64,000 nucleotides of DNA from Paramarasmius palmivorus (taxonomy: Eukaryota > Basidiomycota > Agaricomycetes > Agaricales > Marasmiaceae): the NCBI GenBank assembly GCA_037176845.1, contig JAYKXP010000130.1:1-64000 (forward strand), given 5' to 3'. Shown piece after piece: positions 24,977 to 36,018 of the stretch. Position numbers and translations under genes: made by a program. How positions within the stretch are numbered: the stretch's first letter is position 1; each line of letters starts with the position of its first letter. Under the pieces are notes generated by a model. The model was given only the letters and a program-made list of their open reading frames with translations, was not told the origin of the DNA and did not search any database.

Positions 24977-25917
24977 ATGGCTGTCGAAGAACCACCGAGG
25001 TGCGTTCCCTATATCCCACCGTCTCACGAAACCTACATACTTGTGCAATTTTCTAGGTCTCCAGAACCTGAAGGGGATGATTCCGATATCCTTGACTACC
25101 TAAGTCTAGGCGACAGACCAGACCCGGTGCGTTAGACGACCAAGGTTACCTATTTACCGCAACCTAATATTTTTTGGCCAACAGGCGCTGTTCGATATAA
25201 TCCGAGATCTGAAGGCTGATGTTGAAAGGCTAAACAATGAAGTACGAGATGTCAAGCAAGGTGTAGAGGATAAACAAAATGAGTTGGAGAGCCGGGTATG
25301 TTCTCAACATTTTGCAGGATGTTGTTTTGTACTCAAACTCACTCCCCAGATTCTAAATCTTGATGCTGTAAGGCTCGCCCTACTAGCGGATCCGGTCGTA
25401 CTGAAAGAAAAACAGGAAAACCGTGCCATACGACGCCAACTAGAACAATCTCAGAACAGTTTTCGCCACATGGAAACCAGGCGCAATCGTCTGAACAAGA
25501 ACTTCACGTTATGCATGCAGGATAACGACCGCCTTCAGGTGGAGCTAGCCTGTACTGTCCAGAAATCGCTATCGTAGCCCGCACGCTGACTCTCGTCTGT
25601 CATAGGCTGAAGTCACAACTCTCAAAGAAGGATTGTTCCAGGCCATCATGTGCCCTATATGCCTTAACGATGCAAGTATCCCCAACGTGTGAGTCACAAA
25701 TCATTTTTCAACAATGCCGCGTTATTGAAGGGATTTCAGGCTATCTTGCGGACATTCCTTCTGTCAGGAGTGTATCACTAATTGGACTATCATCAAGAAA
25801 GAATGCCCCCAATGTGTCCAACCGCTCGTCGCTGGGTCTCCGCAAGTCAATTATGCCCTACGCGATGTGGTCGACTTGTTGAGCAAATCCAGTAGCACAG
25901 CTCTGTCTACTCAGTAA
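24977..25917 (+). CDS. RING-finger protein with a coiled-coil N-terminus
   Basis: ATG 24977 (MAVEEPPR) opens a gene of about six exons. The N-terminal half is heptad-rich (KADVERLNNEVRDVKQ and the following exon), indicating a coiled coil. The C-terminal part is a RING of C3HC4 type: CPICLNDASIPNV, an intron, LSCGHSFCQECITNW, then CPQC. It ends at TAA 25917. RING proteins usually act as E3 ubiquitin ligases, with the coiled coil for dimerisation. One intron (about 25539-25604) has no unambiguous donor that keeps the frame, so that junction is uncertain. Short RING-coiled-coil proteins are expanded in agaricomycetes, and the surrounding repeats suggest this copy belongs to that mobile gene set. 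Confidence 0.7.
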
Positions 25918-25987
25918 CGATCGACATGTGTATCCCGTAGCAATATGCATACTATTCTATATGTCTCAAGTACATAAGGCAGCAGCT

Positions 25988-26786
25988 CTACAAGACTTTA
26001 TGGCGTCCAAGCCCGTTAAAGAGCTCTCGATAGGACGCTGTTTGGTAGGCTAAAGTCCCCTTTCGGCCCCGCTCCTCCAGCTCCTCTTCGAAAGACGCCA
26101 TTTGAAGGTCGTCAACGCAACGGATAAGCCCACTGACAATTTCTTGTACTCGTTGCACGTCTTTACACTCCTGGCCCAAAGCGCCGTGTTCTTCAAGTAT
26201 ACGTTCAAATATTCAGTGAATAGCTGTCCCCATTGAAGAGAAAACGGTATAAGGATACTGTAGAGGGTTCTCTGGTGCATCAGAGAGGGAGCATTGAGGA
26301 ATCCAAGTAAAAAAGTCGTGGTGCAGCTTCTGAAAATAAAGGAACGGGCCAGGCGCCAGAAATTTGACTACCCCCTGCTCGAAGTGATGGAGCCTAGCCA
26401 GGGGAGAGAACCTAGACATAAATGTGGGTGAACAATACCGACATAGATGCACAGCTACGCACTCGTTTGCTTGCGCCTTCGTCTTGTTCCTCTCGTACTC
26501 CACTTGTAGGTCCTCCAGGTAAGCTTCCCTTCTATCTTTCCGTCTATACGTGTACACATAGGGTCAATAATGATTCACAGTAAGGATAACACTAACTCAG
26601 TCTCCAGGTTTATGCAGTACCGTTCGCGTTTCTGTTGTGTGACAGCTTCCCTGTTCCTACCGATATTCCATCACCACCTGCGCCACCAAAAGAAGAGGAA
26701 ATATACCTCTGGTAGTAACGCGCTACCTTCGCTCGTTCCGCGGCTTGACGAGCTGCCTGGCTCTTGTGGATTTTCTTCCGAGGCAT
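25988..26786 (-). CDS. Small protein with a basic DNA-binding-like N-terminus
   Basis: ATG 26786 gives MPRKKIHKSQAARQAAERAK followed by VARYYQR, a strongly basic helix. An ATG at 26807 is the alternative start. Later exons encode YLEDLQVEYERNKTKAQANE, a Cys/His-containing piece (CVAVHLCRYC) and a helical C-terminus (EELEERGRKGTL). It is similar in style to the plus-strand pseudogene at 28375-29157, which carries RLRQNEYAKRHREKNRAAIN. Such proteins are a common lineage-specific family of unknown function in mushrooms. Binding to DNA or RNA is only inferred from charge. Confidence 0.45.
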
Positions 26787-26916
26787 AAAGGGAAGCAAGT
26801 CGGGCAAGTTTTTCTTTTACCTCTGGGATAGTCCCTCTCCAGTATAAACCATTTATCCGTTTATCCGTTCACTCAATGATATCACAACAGCAAGACATCA
26901 CAACATGAATATTTAA

Positions 26917-28077
26917 TCAGAAATTGTCAGGAACAAAGGAATCAAGTTTTTCGATGTGTCTCTCGTCTACCATCCACTGGTAATATTTCTCAGCTTCATC
27001 TAAGGAACCCAAAACCCGAATCACTTGACCTCCCCGCCAACGTAGCCCTTCCTTGAATACTCTCCCCCTAAAAAGGTAACGAATGAGAAGTGGAAACCGC
27101 AGCGTGATTAGAAACTCACCTTCCAGCGTATACCCCGGGTTTGACGCCCACGACAACAATAAACAGTTCAGTCGAGACCCAAGGCTCGGCCATCACTTGA
27201 AACACTTCCCAGTGAGCACAATCGTCATAGCATCTCTTTGCCAGCTTGATATCAGGAAATTTCTTGATGAGTCGCTTCTTATCGTCGTTCCCGGCAACTG
27301 CTGACACATCCTGGCTATCATACATGTCAAGTATCTTGCCTGTCTCCCAATCGAACATTACTCACTATGAGGTATACACTCCATTCCCTTGACCCATGTA
27401 AACCACATACCCTGGCACTTTTTCGGCGGGCGTTTGTCGGAATTCGGCCATATCGACAGTGCTACCAGGATAGGCAGGCCTGTACTGATCTTTCCTGTGG
27501 GAAACCGGACGAGGCTCTACGCCCCGCAAGACCATTGGGGAATGTTTGCCAGAATGGGAAGTGGCCACAGGTTTCGGTGTCTTTCTTGGTGTCTTGGGTT
27601 CTTCCACTTCCCGACGAGGCGCGTTGGTCGATGCTCTCTTGCCTTTCGACGGCGTCCCTGACGTGCCTAAACTGGTCTGCGACAGCAGTTGTTGAACATC
27701 CGCTAACACGACGTGTGAGATATTGTAGGTTAAGCAGGAGGAAAATCACGCACCGACAGCCTGATTCACCTGTTCTACGCCATCCTCGAGATTCTGCCGA
27801 GCCTGTTGATATGCCCCGTATTGTTGTTCAAGTAGGCCTGCCGTGTCAACGATACCTAAGGACTGGTTAGTCTTTGTGTAACTTCTCGTGTGTGAGGCTT
27901 ACCTTGCGTCACTCGTTCTTCGTGACCATTGCTTGAGGATTGGGTAGAGTGATGACTTGAGCCGTCACCAGTATCACCAGTATCTTCGGGCTTGACAGTG
28001 TCGGAACGTGCTTTATTTGTACGCACTGATGTTGATGTCGTCACCGGATGCTCAATCACTGATGGATGCGACTTCAT
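26917..28077 (-). CDS. Protein with RNase H1 N-terminal/viroplasmin-like domains
   Basis: The gene starts at ATG 28077 (MKSHPSVIEHPV), with a Ser/Thr-rich leader and a basic linker. Two segments then look like the small RNase H1-N/viroplasmin fold, in which a strand is followed by GxGVY and a helix: VPGYVVYMGQGNGVY with DVSAVAGNDDKKRLIKKF (about 27240-27430), and LFIVVVGVKPGVYAGRVF with SLDEAEKYYQWMVDE (about 26950-27170). In RNase H1 this domain binds RNA/DNA hybrids or dsRNA. No catalytic RNase H domain is present. The intron near 27365-27410 has no clean phase, so the gene could be two fragments. Two further domain copies occur at 29970-30932 and 62513-64000. Confidence 0.5.
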
Positions 28078-28374
28078 GGCCTTGACTTCTACTGTTATTG
28101 TCAGTTCTTCAAGCTCTTCCTGTGCAGGTTTAAGGTGCGTACCTTGACTCTAGTCTGGGCAGAAAGGGTGATAAAAAAACTTGACTTCTTCTATCTGCAA
28201 TCGGCCCTTTTTATTTTGGTGGACTGGGTTTTTACCTCCATTTATGATGAGCCACGCGGTTTGAGTCGACCACCCCATTTCGATCCCATTGATTTGATGG
28301 ACAGCTTTGTGTACTTGGGTCCAACCTTCCTTACTTTCCTCCTTTCCGCCCACTCTTTCCAATCGGTAGTATGA

Positions 28375-29157
28375 CTGCTACCACTACCAGTAGTCGCTCC
28401 TCAAACGTCAAATGGCACATCGTCCTGGATGAAAGCCTCAGACTGTATTTCCGAAGGAGGTCTTACCGATATGTCCTCGGAAGAGGAAGAGGAAGAGGAT
28501 GAAATGGAAGAGCCGACCATAGGTGTGTACATCTTTACTTTCCTCAATGATTAATCGCAATCAGTTCCATTTACCAGTCAGATTCGTCCGCTATATCCTC
28601 AGAATATAACCCATGTTTGTTGTCATCCAAAACGCACAGAATCAAATGCCAGCGCAACTCAGAAGCGAATCACCAATCATACCCCAGCACGACAAGTATG
28701 TCGTTTATACAGTTCCTGTGTCACAATCTGATTCCTTGTTCCAGGTAGATTGAGTTTCCAGCCAGACTCTCGTCGCCAAGATCGTCTCCAAACGGCACGC
28801 TTGTACGCCCAATCGCACTACCGAAAGAATGCAGATTGAATCCGGGAGTCTGCCAAGTTGCGCAAGGACAGGTCAGTGGAATGACCACGTCTTTTAACCA
28901 TGCTAACCCATGCTATACAGGGAAAGGGACAAGATTTCCCTATTACCACCGACAGACAGGGACAATGTTTTGGCTTTCCGGCGTTTGAGGCAGAACGAAT
29001 ACGCAAAACGGCACAGGGAGAAGAATCGTGCCGCAATCAATGCCCAAGAGAGACTGCGACGCCGAAAGGCAAAGTAAGTCTGCGCTTCTGAGTGCATTGA
29101 CTCGGCTAACTGTAATCTAGGGAGCTTAAGCGTTCATCGAGCACTGAGCAGGAGTAG
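28375..29157 (+). pseudogene. Basic-region protein related to the gene at 25988-26786, broken
   Basis: Exons encode an acidic leader (GGLTDMSSEEEEEEDEMEEP), then two basic repeats: RLYAQSHYRKNAD...IRESAKLRKDR, and RLRQNEYAKRHREKNRAAIN ending in LRRRKAKELKRSSSTEQE. A TGA at 28837-28839 interrupts the first basic repeat where the family expects Arg, a CGA to TGA change. The first exon also changes frame. It therefore looks like a recently dead copy of the basic small-protein family. Confidence 0.45.
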
Positions 29158-29969
29158 TGATATTGGTTTTTTGTAGTGTATTTTTGCTGTTGTTATGTTG
29201 TCGCTATGTTCTGTGTAAACCTATTATTGTATTCTACAATTTATCAATCGTCGCAATGTCACAAGTTCGGATTGTACAGTGAACAAACGATTACGTACTG
29301 CTCGAGTGTGTCAGTCAAGTACGTGCTCATTGCGTTCTGTCCATCCTACCTGATAATTAGTGTCTTGTACAACTGAGCTGCACTTCTAAAACCAATATAA
29401 ATTGCATATATGAGATATACAATTCCGGGCTCTCACCCCGCCGCGTTTCAGCAATGTCGAAGGAAGTGTAGTTGTCTCTGCATCACTGATATCAAGTAAA
29501 ACACACGAAAGCCATTCCAGCAAGACTTGTTCTCCTCACCTTTTCAAACCCCTCCAAAATTGAATATATGGTAGTGATATACTTATACATACCATATACA
29601 ACAATACAGCTATAAATTCATATTAAATTCATATCTAGAAAGGATTTTATTGGAAGCGCCTGTGGAAGCGCCTGCATCAAAGTGACTTGTGGACCTTTTA
29701 CCATGGTCGCCACAGTACATATATATTCATGTAATAGTTTAAGTACCTTATATTGAATTTTCTCGTCATTTGAGCATGCAATTGAGTGGTGATTACACTG
29801 CAAAGACCGCCACAAGAAACCCACATATTCTGTTCCTCCGCTCACGCTGCTTACATCCTCACTCAAACTCAACTGAATACTTCGTTATGCGCAAGAGGTA
29901 TGACTTTAATATTGACTTTAATATGCAACCATAGCCATTTTCATAGTTCCTACTCTATCAATACATCAA
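29158..29969. other. AT-rich intergenic stretch, nothing recognised
   Basis: The sequence is relatively AT-rich around 29200-29650, with simple TATAC/ATAT tracts. No gene, RNA or clear repeat was identified. Confidence 0.4.
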
Positions 29970-30932
29970 TCAAACAGAGGACCCGCGACGAAACTCTTCC
30001 TCTGATTCAACATCCATCTCTTCTTCTGACATATCCTCACTACCGCTACTGGCATCACCTCCCATCTCACTATCTTCATCACGGTAAGTTGAGTCGTCTT
30101 CATCCGAAGTGTTGCCCGAGTGTTCGTGAGACTCGCTTGCTGAGGACCCAGAATCGAGAGCGATCTCGAAGCGTTGGGGGTCGATTATGCGTAATTTGTG
30201 ACCTGGAAACTGGCCATTATACGCCAACGAGTACATTGAGTGTGCCTCGTTCCACGTCGAATATGCTCGATGGCAAGTCTCGGGGACACCCTCGACAAGG
30301 TGCCTGGCTTCATTTTTCCTGTAACGAGCATGAGAAGAGTGAAGCGAGGACGGTGAACAGAGCACGTACCAACTGTAGAAAATGCCGACCTCACAGCCTC
30401 TGAAGATTACATGGAACCGGGTAAGAATATCCATGCCAGGGCGAAGGACCAAAGTCGAGGGGTGTGGGATAGCGCGAGGATGCACTACGGGGCTGTTTGT
30501 ACTGGCCGGCGGTGTCGCGGCAGAGCTGACAGCAGAGCTGACAGCAGACACAACACCAGCATCGTGGTCCACTGGGGCCTTTCTCTCGAACGTAACCGTA
30601 GTCGTAATGGTCCATCCCGTATAAACCCTACGAGTTAAGAAAATAAAGTAAAAACGACACAATAGTACATACCTTGAAACTCTTGAATGGACGTAGTCAC
30701 GGCACGTCCTAGAGACAATGAGCGCCTGTGGTAATAGAAGAGAAACAAGTCATTCACCTTCTGCGCCACTAGTTACTGTAGAACTGTTAGGCTGTACAAG
30801 AGGCGCTATAGGTTCAATTAATGACTAGACGGAGGTGAAACAGTAGTTAATACACGCACCATTGACTGCATTATCTCCTACTGCATTAGCAGGATCAGTC
30901 GCAACTTGGGAGGAGGAATCATTGTTGGTCAT
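29970..30932 (-). CDS. RNase H1-N/viroplasmin-like domain protein with an acidic tail
   Basis: ATG 30932 gives MTNNDSSSQVATDPANAVG. Short exons lead to a Ser/Ala/Pro-rich part and a single domain, RFHVIFRGCEVGIFYSW, an intron, then EARHLVEGVPETCHRAYSTW and NEAHSMYSLAYNGQ. This fits the hallmark YVVxxGxxxGIYxxW...VxGxxxxxxxxFxxxxEAxxxY of the RNase H1 N-terminal fold. The C-terminus is very acidic. Nucleic-acid binding is inferred. The domain is closely similar in layout to the one fused to the TET/JBP gene at the right end of the window (RFYVIYVGQEVGIFWGNW). Confidence 0.6.
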
Positions 30933-31103
30933 TGCTGAAACTGGGTCGGCAAGGTATCCAAATTAGTCGAGCTTTGGTCTATATTAGTTATTTGGCAGTC
31001 GACGAATCGTCTTGCCTTGCGTCCAGGCTCGGTGTCGGAAAATTCGGCCGTTGTTACAAGTCTGCAATAGCGTGATGAGGTCCTATTATCGGATGAACTG
31101 CTG

Positions 31104-31550
31104 ATGGTTAGCACAAGTTCTGAATCTATGTCCATGCGGAAGGAACAAAGAACTTCAGACCCTGTACTCACAAAGGTAATATACCATCGGTATCAAGTCT
31201 TTGCCCCGACAATCATGAACCCACCCCAGCCAAAGCCTCTATCTCGCACGAAGATTCTGGACACGAAGGTTACTACCTTTCTGGATCTTAGCAACCAGGA
31301 TCGTTATCCAAGTATCATAGACAAATTCCTGAAAAGATATCCCGCAGCTGATAGCACCGAGTCTAGCGCATTGTCGCCTGGAACGCTCCACGAGGCAGTT
31401 TCCGAAGATGAGCGACGCCGAGCCATTGAGCACCGCAAGGTATGAGATTAGTTCTATAAGTGGTATTTCTAACTCAAAAAAAGTACTTAACAGGTTATTG
31501 CCCGCTGGTTTCGTAACAAGAACTCAACTAATACTCCAAAGGAAGGATAG
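31104..31550 (+). CDS. Short paralogue of the HMG-family N-terminal module
   Basis: The reading frame opens at 31104. An internal ATG at 31215 (MNPPQPKPLSRTKILDTK) may be the real start. The protein has TFLDLSNQDRYPSIIDKFLK, RRAIEHRK, an intron, and VIARWFRNKNSTNTPKEG before TAG 31548-31550. The R-W-F/L-x-N motif after a helical segment recurs in the HMG-like genes: RWLKNWSKKG at 33045, RWFYNHRND at 41495 and KTWFSTCATK near 20800. It is either a truncated copy or a standalone module. The rest of the family domains are not downstream. They begin anew in the gene at 32667. Confidence 0.45.
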
Positions 31551-31767
31551 AAGCAGCCGGAGAGAAGGGCCCCGTTGAAGCGTCAATTCGGGGGCTGTAA
31601 ATGTCATGTTATGAAGAGTATTTCAAATGAATGGAAAGTTCCACTTGCCTTGCCTGCAATCACCAATGGGTCTCCGGGCCACGGGAATGCATCTGAGCTG
31701 TAGAGAAGTTCAGATAGACAGTCTTAATCAGCTCACGCAACAAATAAGTTCCGGCTCACCAGACGGA

Positions 31768-32340
31768 ATGGTGAGTTTCTGTTCCCGTGGTGAGTTTCTG
31801 CTCGCTACGTGGTGAGTTTCAGGCGTTGCACCAGGGATGATGGCTCGGTGACGTCCAAACTGGTCTAAGTCTTGATTTTGTCCTGATTCTAGGCCCTGTT
31901 GTGGCCCACCGTTAGAGCGTTTTCTGACAGCCGAGATAAATTACATAGAAACAAACCAAGGTGGTGAGATTCTGTTCGCAACATGGTGAGTTTCGGGCGT
32001 TGAGTCAGGGTTGATGTAGTTGTGGGGTCCAGATTCGAGTCCCTGCAACAATGTCCACTTGGTTAGTGTGTCTTACACCAGCCAAGATCAACGATAAGCC
32101 TACGTAAGTGGTGAGTTTCTGATCGCTGGACGGTGAGTTTTCAGCGTTGAGTCGTATAATCAGCTGATAACTGCCCAGAGAAATATGCCAATTGATACGC
32201 ACATTTCAGAGTAAGGGTCTGAAGCGTGTAATCCGACTTCCCACTGCCTATGGTATCTACGAAGCGGTGAGTTAGGCGATGAGATTCTGGGGTCATTCGA
32301 GTTATTGTGTCCGAAGTACACCACGCGGTGAGATTCTAGC
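31768..32340 (+). repeat. Irregular array of GGTGAGTTTCTG motifs
   Basis: The pair GGTGAGTTTCTG + 6-12 nt + GGTGAGTTTC(A/G)GGCGTTG is repeated near 31768, 31960 and 32108. Single variants follow near 32268 and 32326. Spacing is about 140-190 bp, suggesting a worn tandem array. It lies directly upstream of the HMG-like gene at 32667. Confidence 0.6.
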
Positions 32341-32666
32341 ACGGTTCATATTCTTGGAGAGGTTATGTTGAGCACTTCTTGGGGATGCAAAACATTCAGG
32401 TAACCCGGCAGCTTCGGACAAAAAGCTCCAGGGTCGCAATCCAAACGATAGCTGGCAAGCAGGAACAAGTCTTCAGGCGGTTACACTCTTGAAGCGGGCT
32501 GTAGACAGTGGTAAACGCGGCTTTTTGGATGGCCGAGGGTGTTAATGTACAAGGAGTAGCCAAAGGATAAAAGAAAAGAGCACCTTTGCTGCAAGTTCCC
32601 ATCGACCTTCCCCCATATCACAAGGTTGACCTTTCTCACTCATAAAATACTCCAGTTCTCTAAAAT

Positions 32667-35437
32667 ATGCCTGCTCCACGTGCATTTACCGGTGTTCGTT
32701 TGCGGTTCCTTGAGGCTCAGCTGAATGGTTATGCCCAGGCTGATTCCGAGGGACATGCTGCTGACTTTGCCATCGATGTCGCCAGACGTTATCTCAAGCG
32801 TTTTCCTGTCTCCCTTTCTGAAGACAAAGAACCGACTGCCCAGGAGCTTCAAGCTGTGGATGATGATGCCGCAGACGAAGACCGTCCTGTGCCGGTTCAG
32901 AAGGAAGGGATGAGTGATGATGAATATGCTAAGGCGATGACGGAGTACGAGGATTTCCAAAAAACGACCACCTTCAAGGTTCAGGTACGTCACGCGTTAC
33001 TGTGACTCGGATCACCTTTTCTCATCAACTCTTTCAGCAAATCCAACGTTGGCTGAAGAACTGGTCTAAGAAGGGTGTCGATGATTCCAATAGCTCCAGC
33101 TCCAGCTCTGGGTCCTCTACATCGTCTGGCTCTGGTCGTCGCACTGGCGCTCGTCGTGATCCGTTGAGGGAGTTCATGGTTCTTCGCCTGTTAGGTCCCA
33201 AAGCAGGTCCTGGCCGTTGTCGTGCTGCATTCCATCTGTACGGCAAAAAGCACGCTGACCAGATCGAGGTCCTTCTTCAACAAAAACTTCGTATGACCCG
33301 GTCTTCAGGCTCAGGTAAGCCTTCTGTTTATTAAGTACAAGGTGCCAGTCTCTAACAACACATTGACAGCTCTTGGCCGTGAAACGTCTGCTGCTGGTGC
33401 AAGCACTAGCACAACAAACGAACAAGGTATGTCTTCATTTACCATTCATCTTGAGTTCAATGTCTTAACTTTGATTTTGGCATCCTAGCGACCGGACCTA
33501 TCGAGCCTAATCACGCGGAGGAATTAGAGGTGGAAGATGGAGACGTTATTGGGGCAGACTCTGAGCGCGCTAAGCTCACTAGGAAAGGTGCGTCTGTCCC
33601 AACTTCGAACATTCATTCGAGGCTGACGCGAAAATAGGCGAGGATGCCCAACTAGCCATGCGACAGGAAATCGTACGAGCTCAATTCAACAAATTGACCC
33701 CAGCAGAGAAGGAGGAGTTCGTCAAACTGTCGTATGATGAGCACGAAGCTCGGGTGCAAGACTGGCAAGAGCGAGTCAATGCGCCTTTCCCTCAGGATCC
33801 AGCGTCCCGTCAGCTGTGAGCAACACATTCAAATTCTTTTGCTAAAGGCTTACAATGTGTTTCAGGGCCATTGAATCTATTCCCAATGCTGCTCAGCCCA
33901 TCTTGGACCTGATACACGAGGCCACCGGGTGGAATGTAACAATCATCGCAGGAGGCCCCGAACCAGCTGATCAGGGCAGGCTCAACATTATGAGGCAAGT
34001 CCGACTGTTTCTCGTCAGTTAGAGATTTCAACTAATACTCCACAGTATGCATGCAGGGTTGACTCCCGGACCAACTCCTATGAATTTCGGTGCAGCTAAC
34101 TGGCTGATGTACAAGAAGTATGTTCTACCTGTGTTTGGAAACTTCCTGATGAAATGTTTCTGTGAGTGATATTATTGTCGTACCTGATCATCATTGACGA
34201 TCTTTGCTCTGTAGCCATCGAAGAGTGCCGTCAACGCCGTCTCAACGATTCAGCTGTGCCCAGTTTTGGGAACCGGCTTCCTGAAGGCAGCAATATCAAC
34301 CATGACACTATCACAGGCCCTATTCGACTCCCCGACACTCCTCCTGTGCCGACTGTGCCTTCTTCCCGCACTTTCACTCCAGCAATGAACACAACAGCTG
34401 AACCTTCAGCTTGCGGAAGGGCTCCAGCACCTGCTAGACCCGTTTTGCAGGGTACTCCCTCTGTCGTACCTTCGACTACTGGTTCCGGAGAGACTGCTCC
34501 TCCTCCTCTATCACAACCTCGTGGCCTTCACCGCCGATCATCGTCAGTTCCACCGTCACCTTCAAAATCGTCTCCAGTATCGTCCCCTGTTCGCCATGAA
34601 ACGGAGAGCTTTTCTCCAGCAACAACCAATTCATCTCCAGTGCGAGGTGGTACACGCTTCACCTATGCTGCAAAAGGCAAAGGCCGGGCAGCTGCAGTGG
34701 TTTCTCCGACACCTCAGTCACGTCGTTCTCAATTTGAAGGTGTGGTCATTCACCAGCAGAGCCCGCACCCCCAGTCAGAGGACGAGCACATGGTTGAAAA
34801 CTCCTTGAAAGAGGAGAGCGCGGACTCCGATGTCGAGTTCCTGGGTTTTGTCAAAAATCCTGTCAAGTGTACCCCAAAGAAGCGTCGTTCCGACAATTCT
34901 CCTACCTGCTTTCCTGGTTCCTCCAAGTCATCTCATCACCAGCAGGAGCCGACTCCTCGTGTATATGATGTAGCCACACCAGTCAATGCTCCCGACTATG
35001 TGATGCGGATTCTGACGCTGTTGCGTGCTGTTGGTATGGATCGTCCGCTCCGGGACGTCGTTTCTCAATGGCTGCGCTTGGAAGCTGCCAACACTTATGA
35101 CTCCCCCACCCGCCTGTCTACTCAAGGACGTCCTAGAGCCGTTGCAGATTGGATTGCACGTGCTCGTTCCCCTATATGGCGTCCCGTCCTATCTTCTATC
35201 GACAAGCTCGACGACTATAATGGCCAGTTTGTTGCTTGGCTAAAGGCTTGCTCCCCTGCCTGGCGTCAAAGCGACGAAGATGGTATTGAAATGCTGCGTC
35301 GAAGTGGGCAAGACTGGTCTTGCATGGAGTGTTTCGGCCCCAACGGGATCGCAAACTTTATGGCCGCCCTTTCGTGGTGGAAGGAGGCTGTAGAGCACTT
35401 GCCATATAACACGGCTCGCGAACAGCAACGCAAATGA
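32667..35437 (+). CDS. HMG-like KDZ companion protein (copy 3)
   Basis: ATG 32667 (MPAPRAFTGVRLRFLEAQ) to TGA 35437, about eight exons. The order is: an N-terminal helical module with VARRYLKRFP and IQRWLKNWSKKG, the segment RAAFHLYGKKHADQ, HMG-like helices (FNKLTPAEKEEFVKLSYDEH), a module with TGWNVTIIAGGPEPADQGRL, the segment MYKKYVLPVFGNFLMKCF, a Ser/Pro-rich linker, and a C-terminal module with WRQSDEDGIEMLR...GIANFMAALSWWKEAVE. No stop or shift interrupts the traced exons. One intron near 33993 appears to use a GC-AG border. It lies upstream of, and parallel to, KDZ copy 3 and a TET/JBP gene, the canonical KDZ trio. DNA binding is inferred. The central and C-terminal modules have no known function. 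Confidence 0.7.
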
Positions 35438-36018
35438 CGACACCTTGCCCATTATGAAGATGCTGTTGCGGAAGTGGGGTACTCGTTGCGTTCTTTGTGA
35501 TTGTTCCTTTCTCGGTGAATGCATTCGTTGTATTAGGTATATTAGGTTACCCATGTAAGGCTTGTAGGCTAGGTTTTTTCCTGTATTGTTACCTCAATAG
35601 CGTAGATGAAGTGTCCGTACTGTCTACCTTAGAATACATGCAACTTTTCCCTGGTCAAAGAAACGTGTGCAGATCACATGTCAACCAGAGTTTCAATTGT
35701 GTCATTGTTTAATGGCATTCTTGATCCTCTTCGCCATGATCTCTGGCTTCGCTCGTGCTCTGAAGAGCTGTCAAGGCCGACCATGGAGCCCATCATAACC
35801 TGGAGGCCATGTATATGTGAAGGCAAGCTGATGGGTCTGTCCGTTTCCAAGCCCACCAACTAAACCAATGCTAATGCTTCAATTACAGTTCGCCAAACGA
35901 TAGAGCTCTTGTTAGCGGATGAAGGTTGTTGCAGAGAGAAAAGGGTCGGACATATTTGGACCAGGTTGAACAAATGATGGTGCGTGTATCCATCTCCTGG
36001 TGTTTCCTTCTTGCTCTC
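35438..36018. other. Spacer between HMG-like and KDZ genes
   Basis: No gene was recognised. The short reading frames here are mutually overlapping and carry no motif. It probably holds the 3' end of the HMG-like transcript and the promoter of the KDZ gene. Confidence 0.4.
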
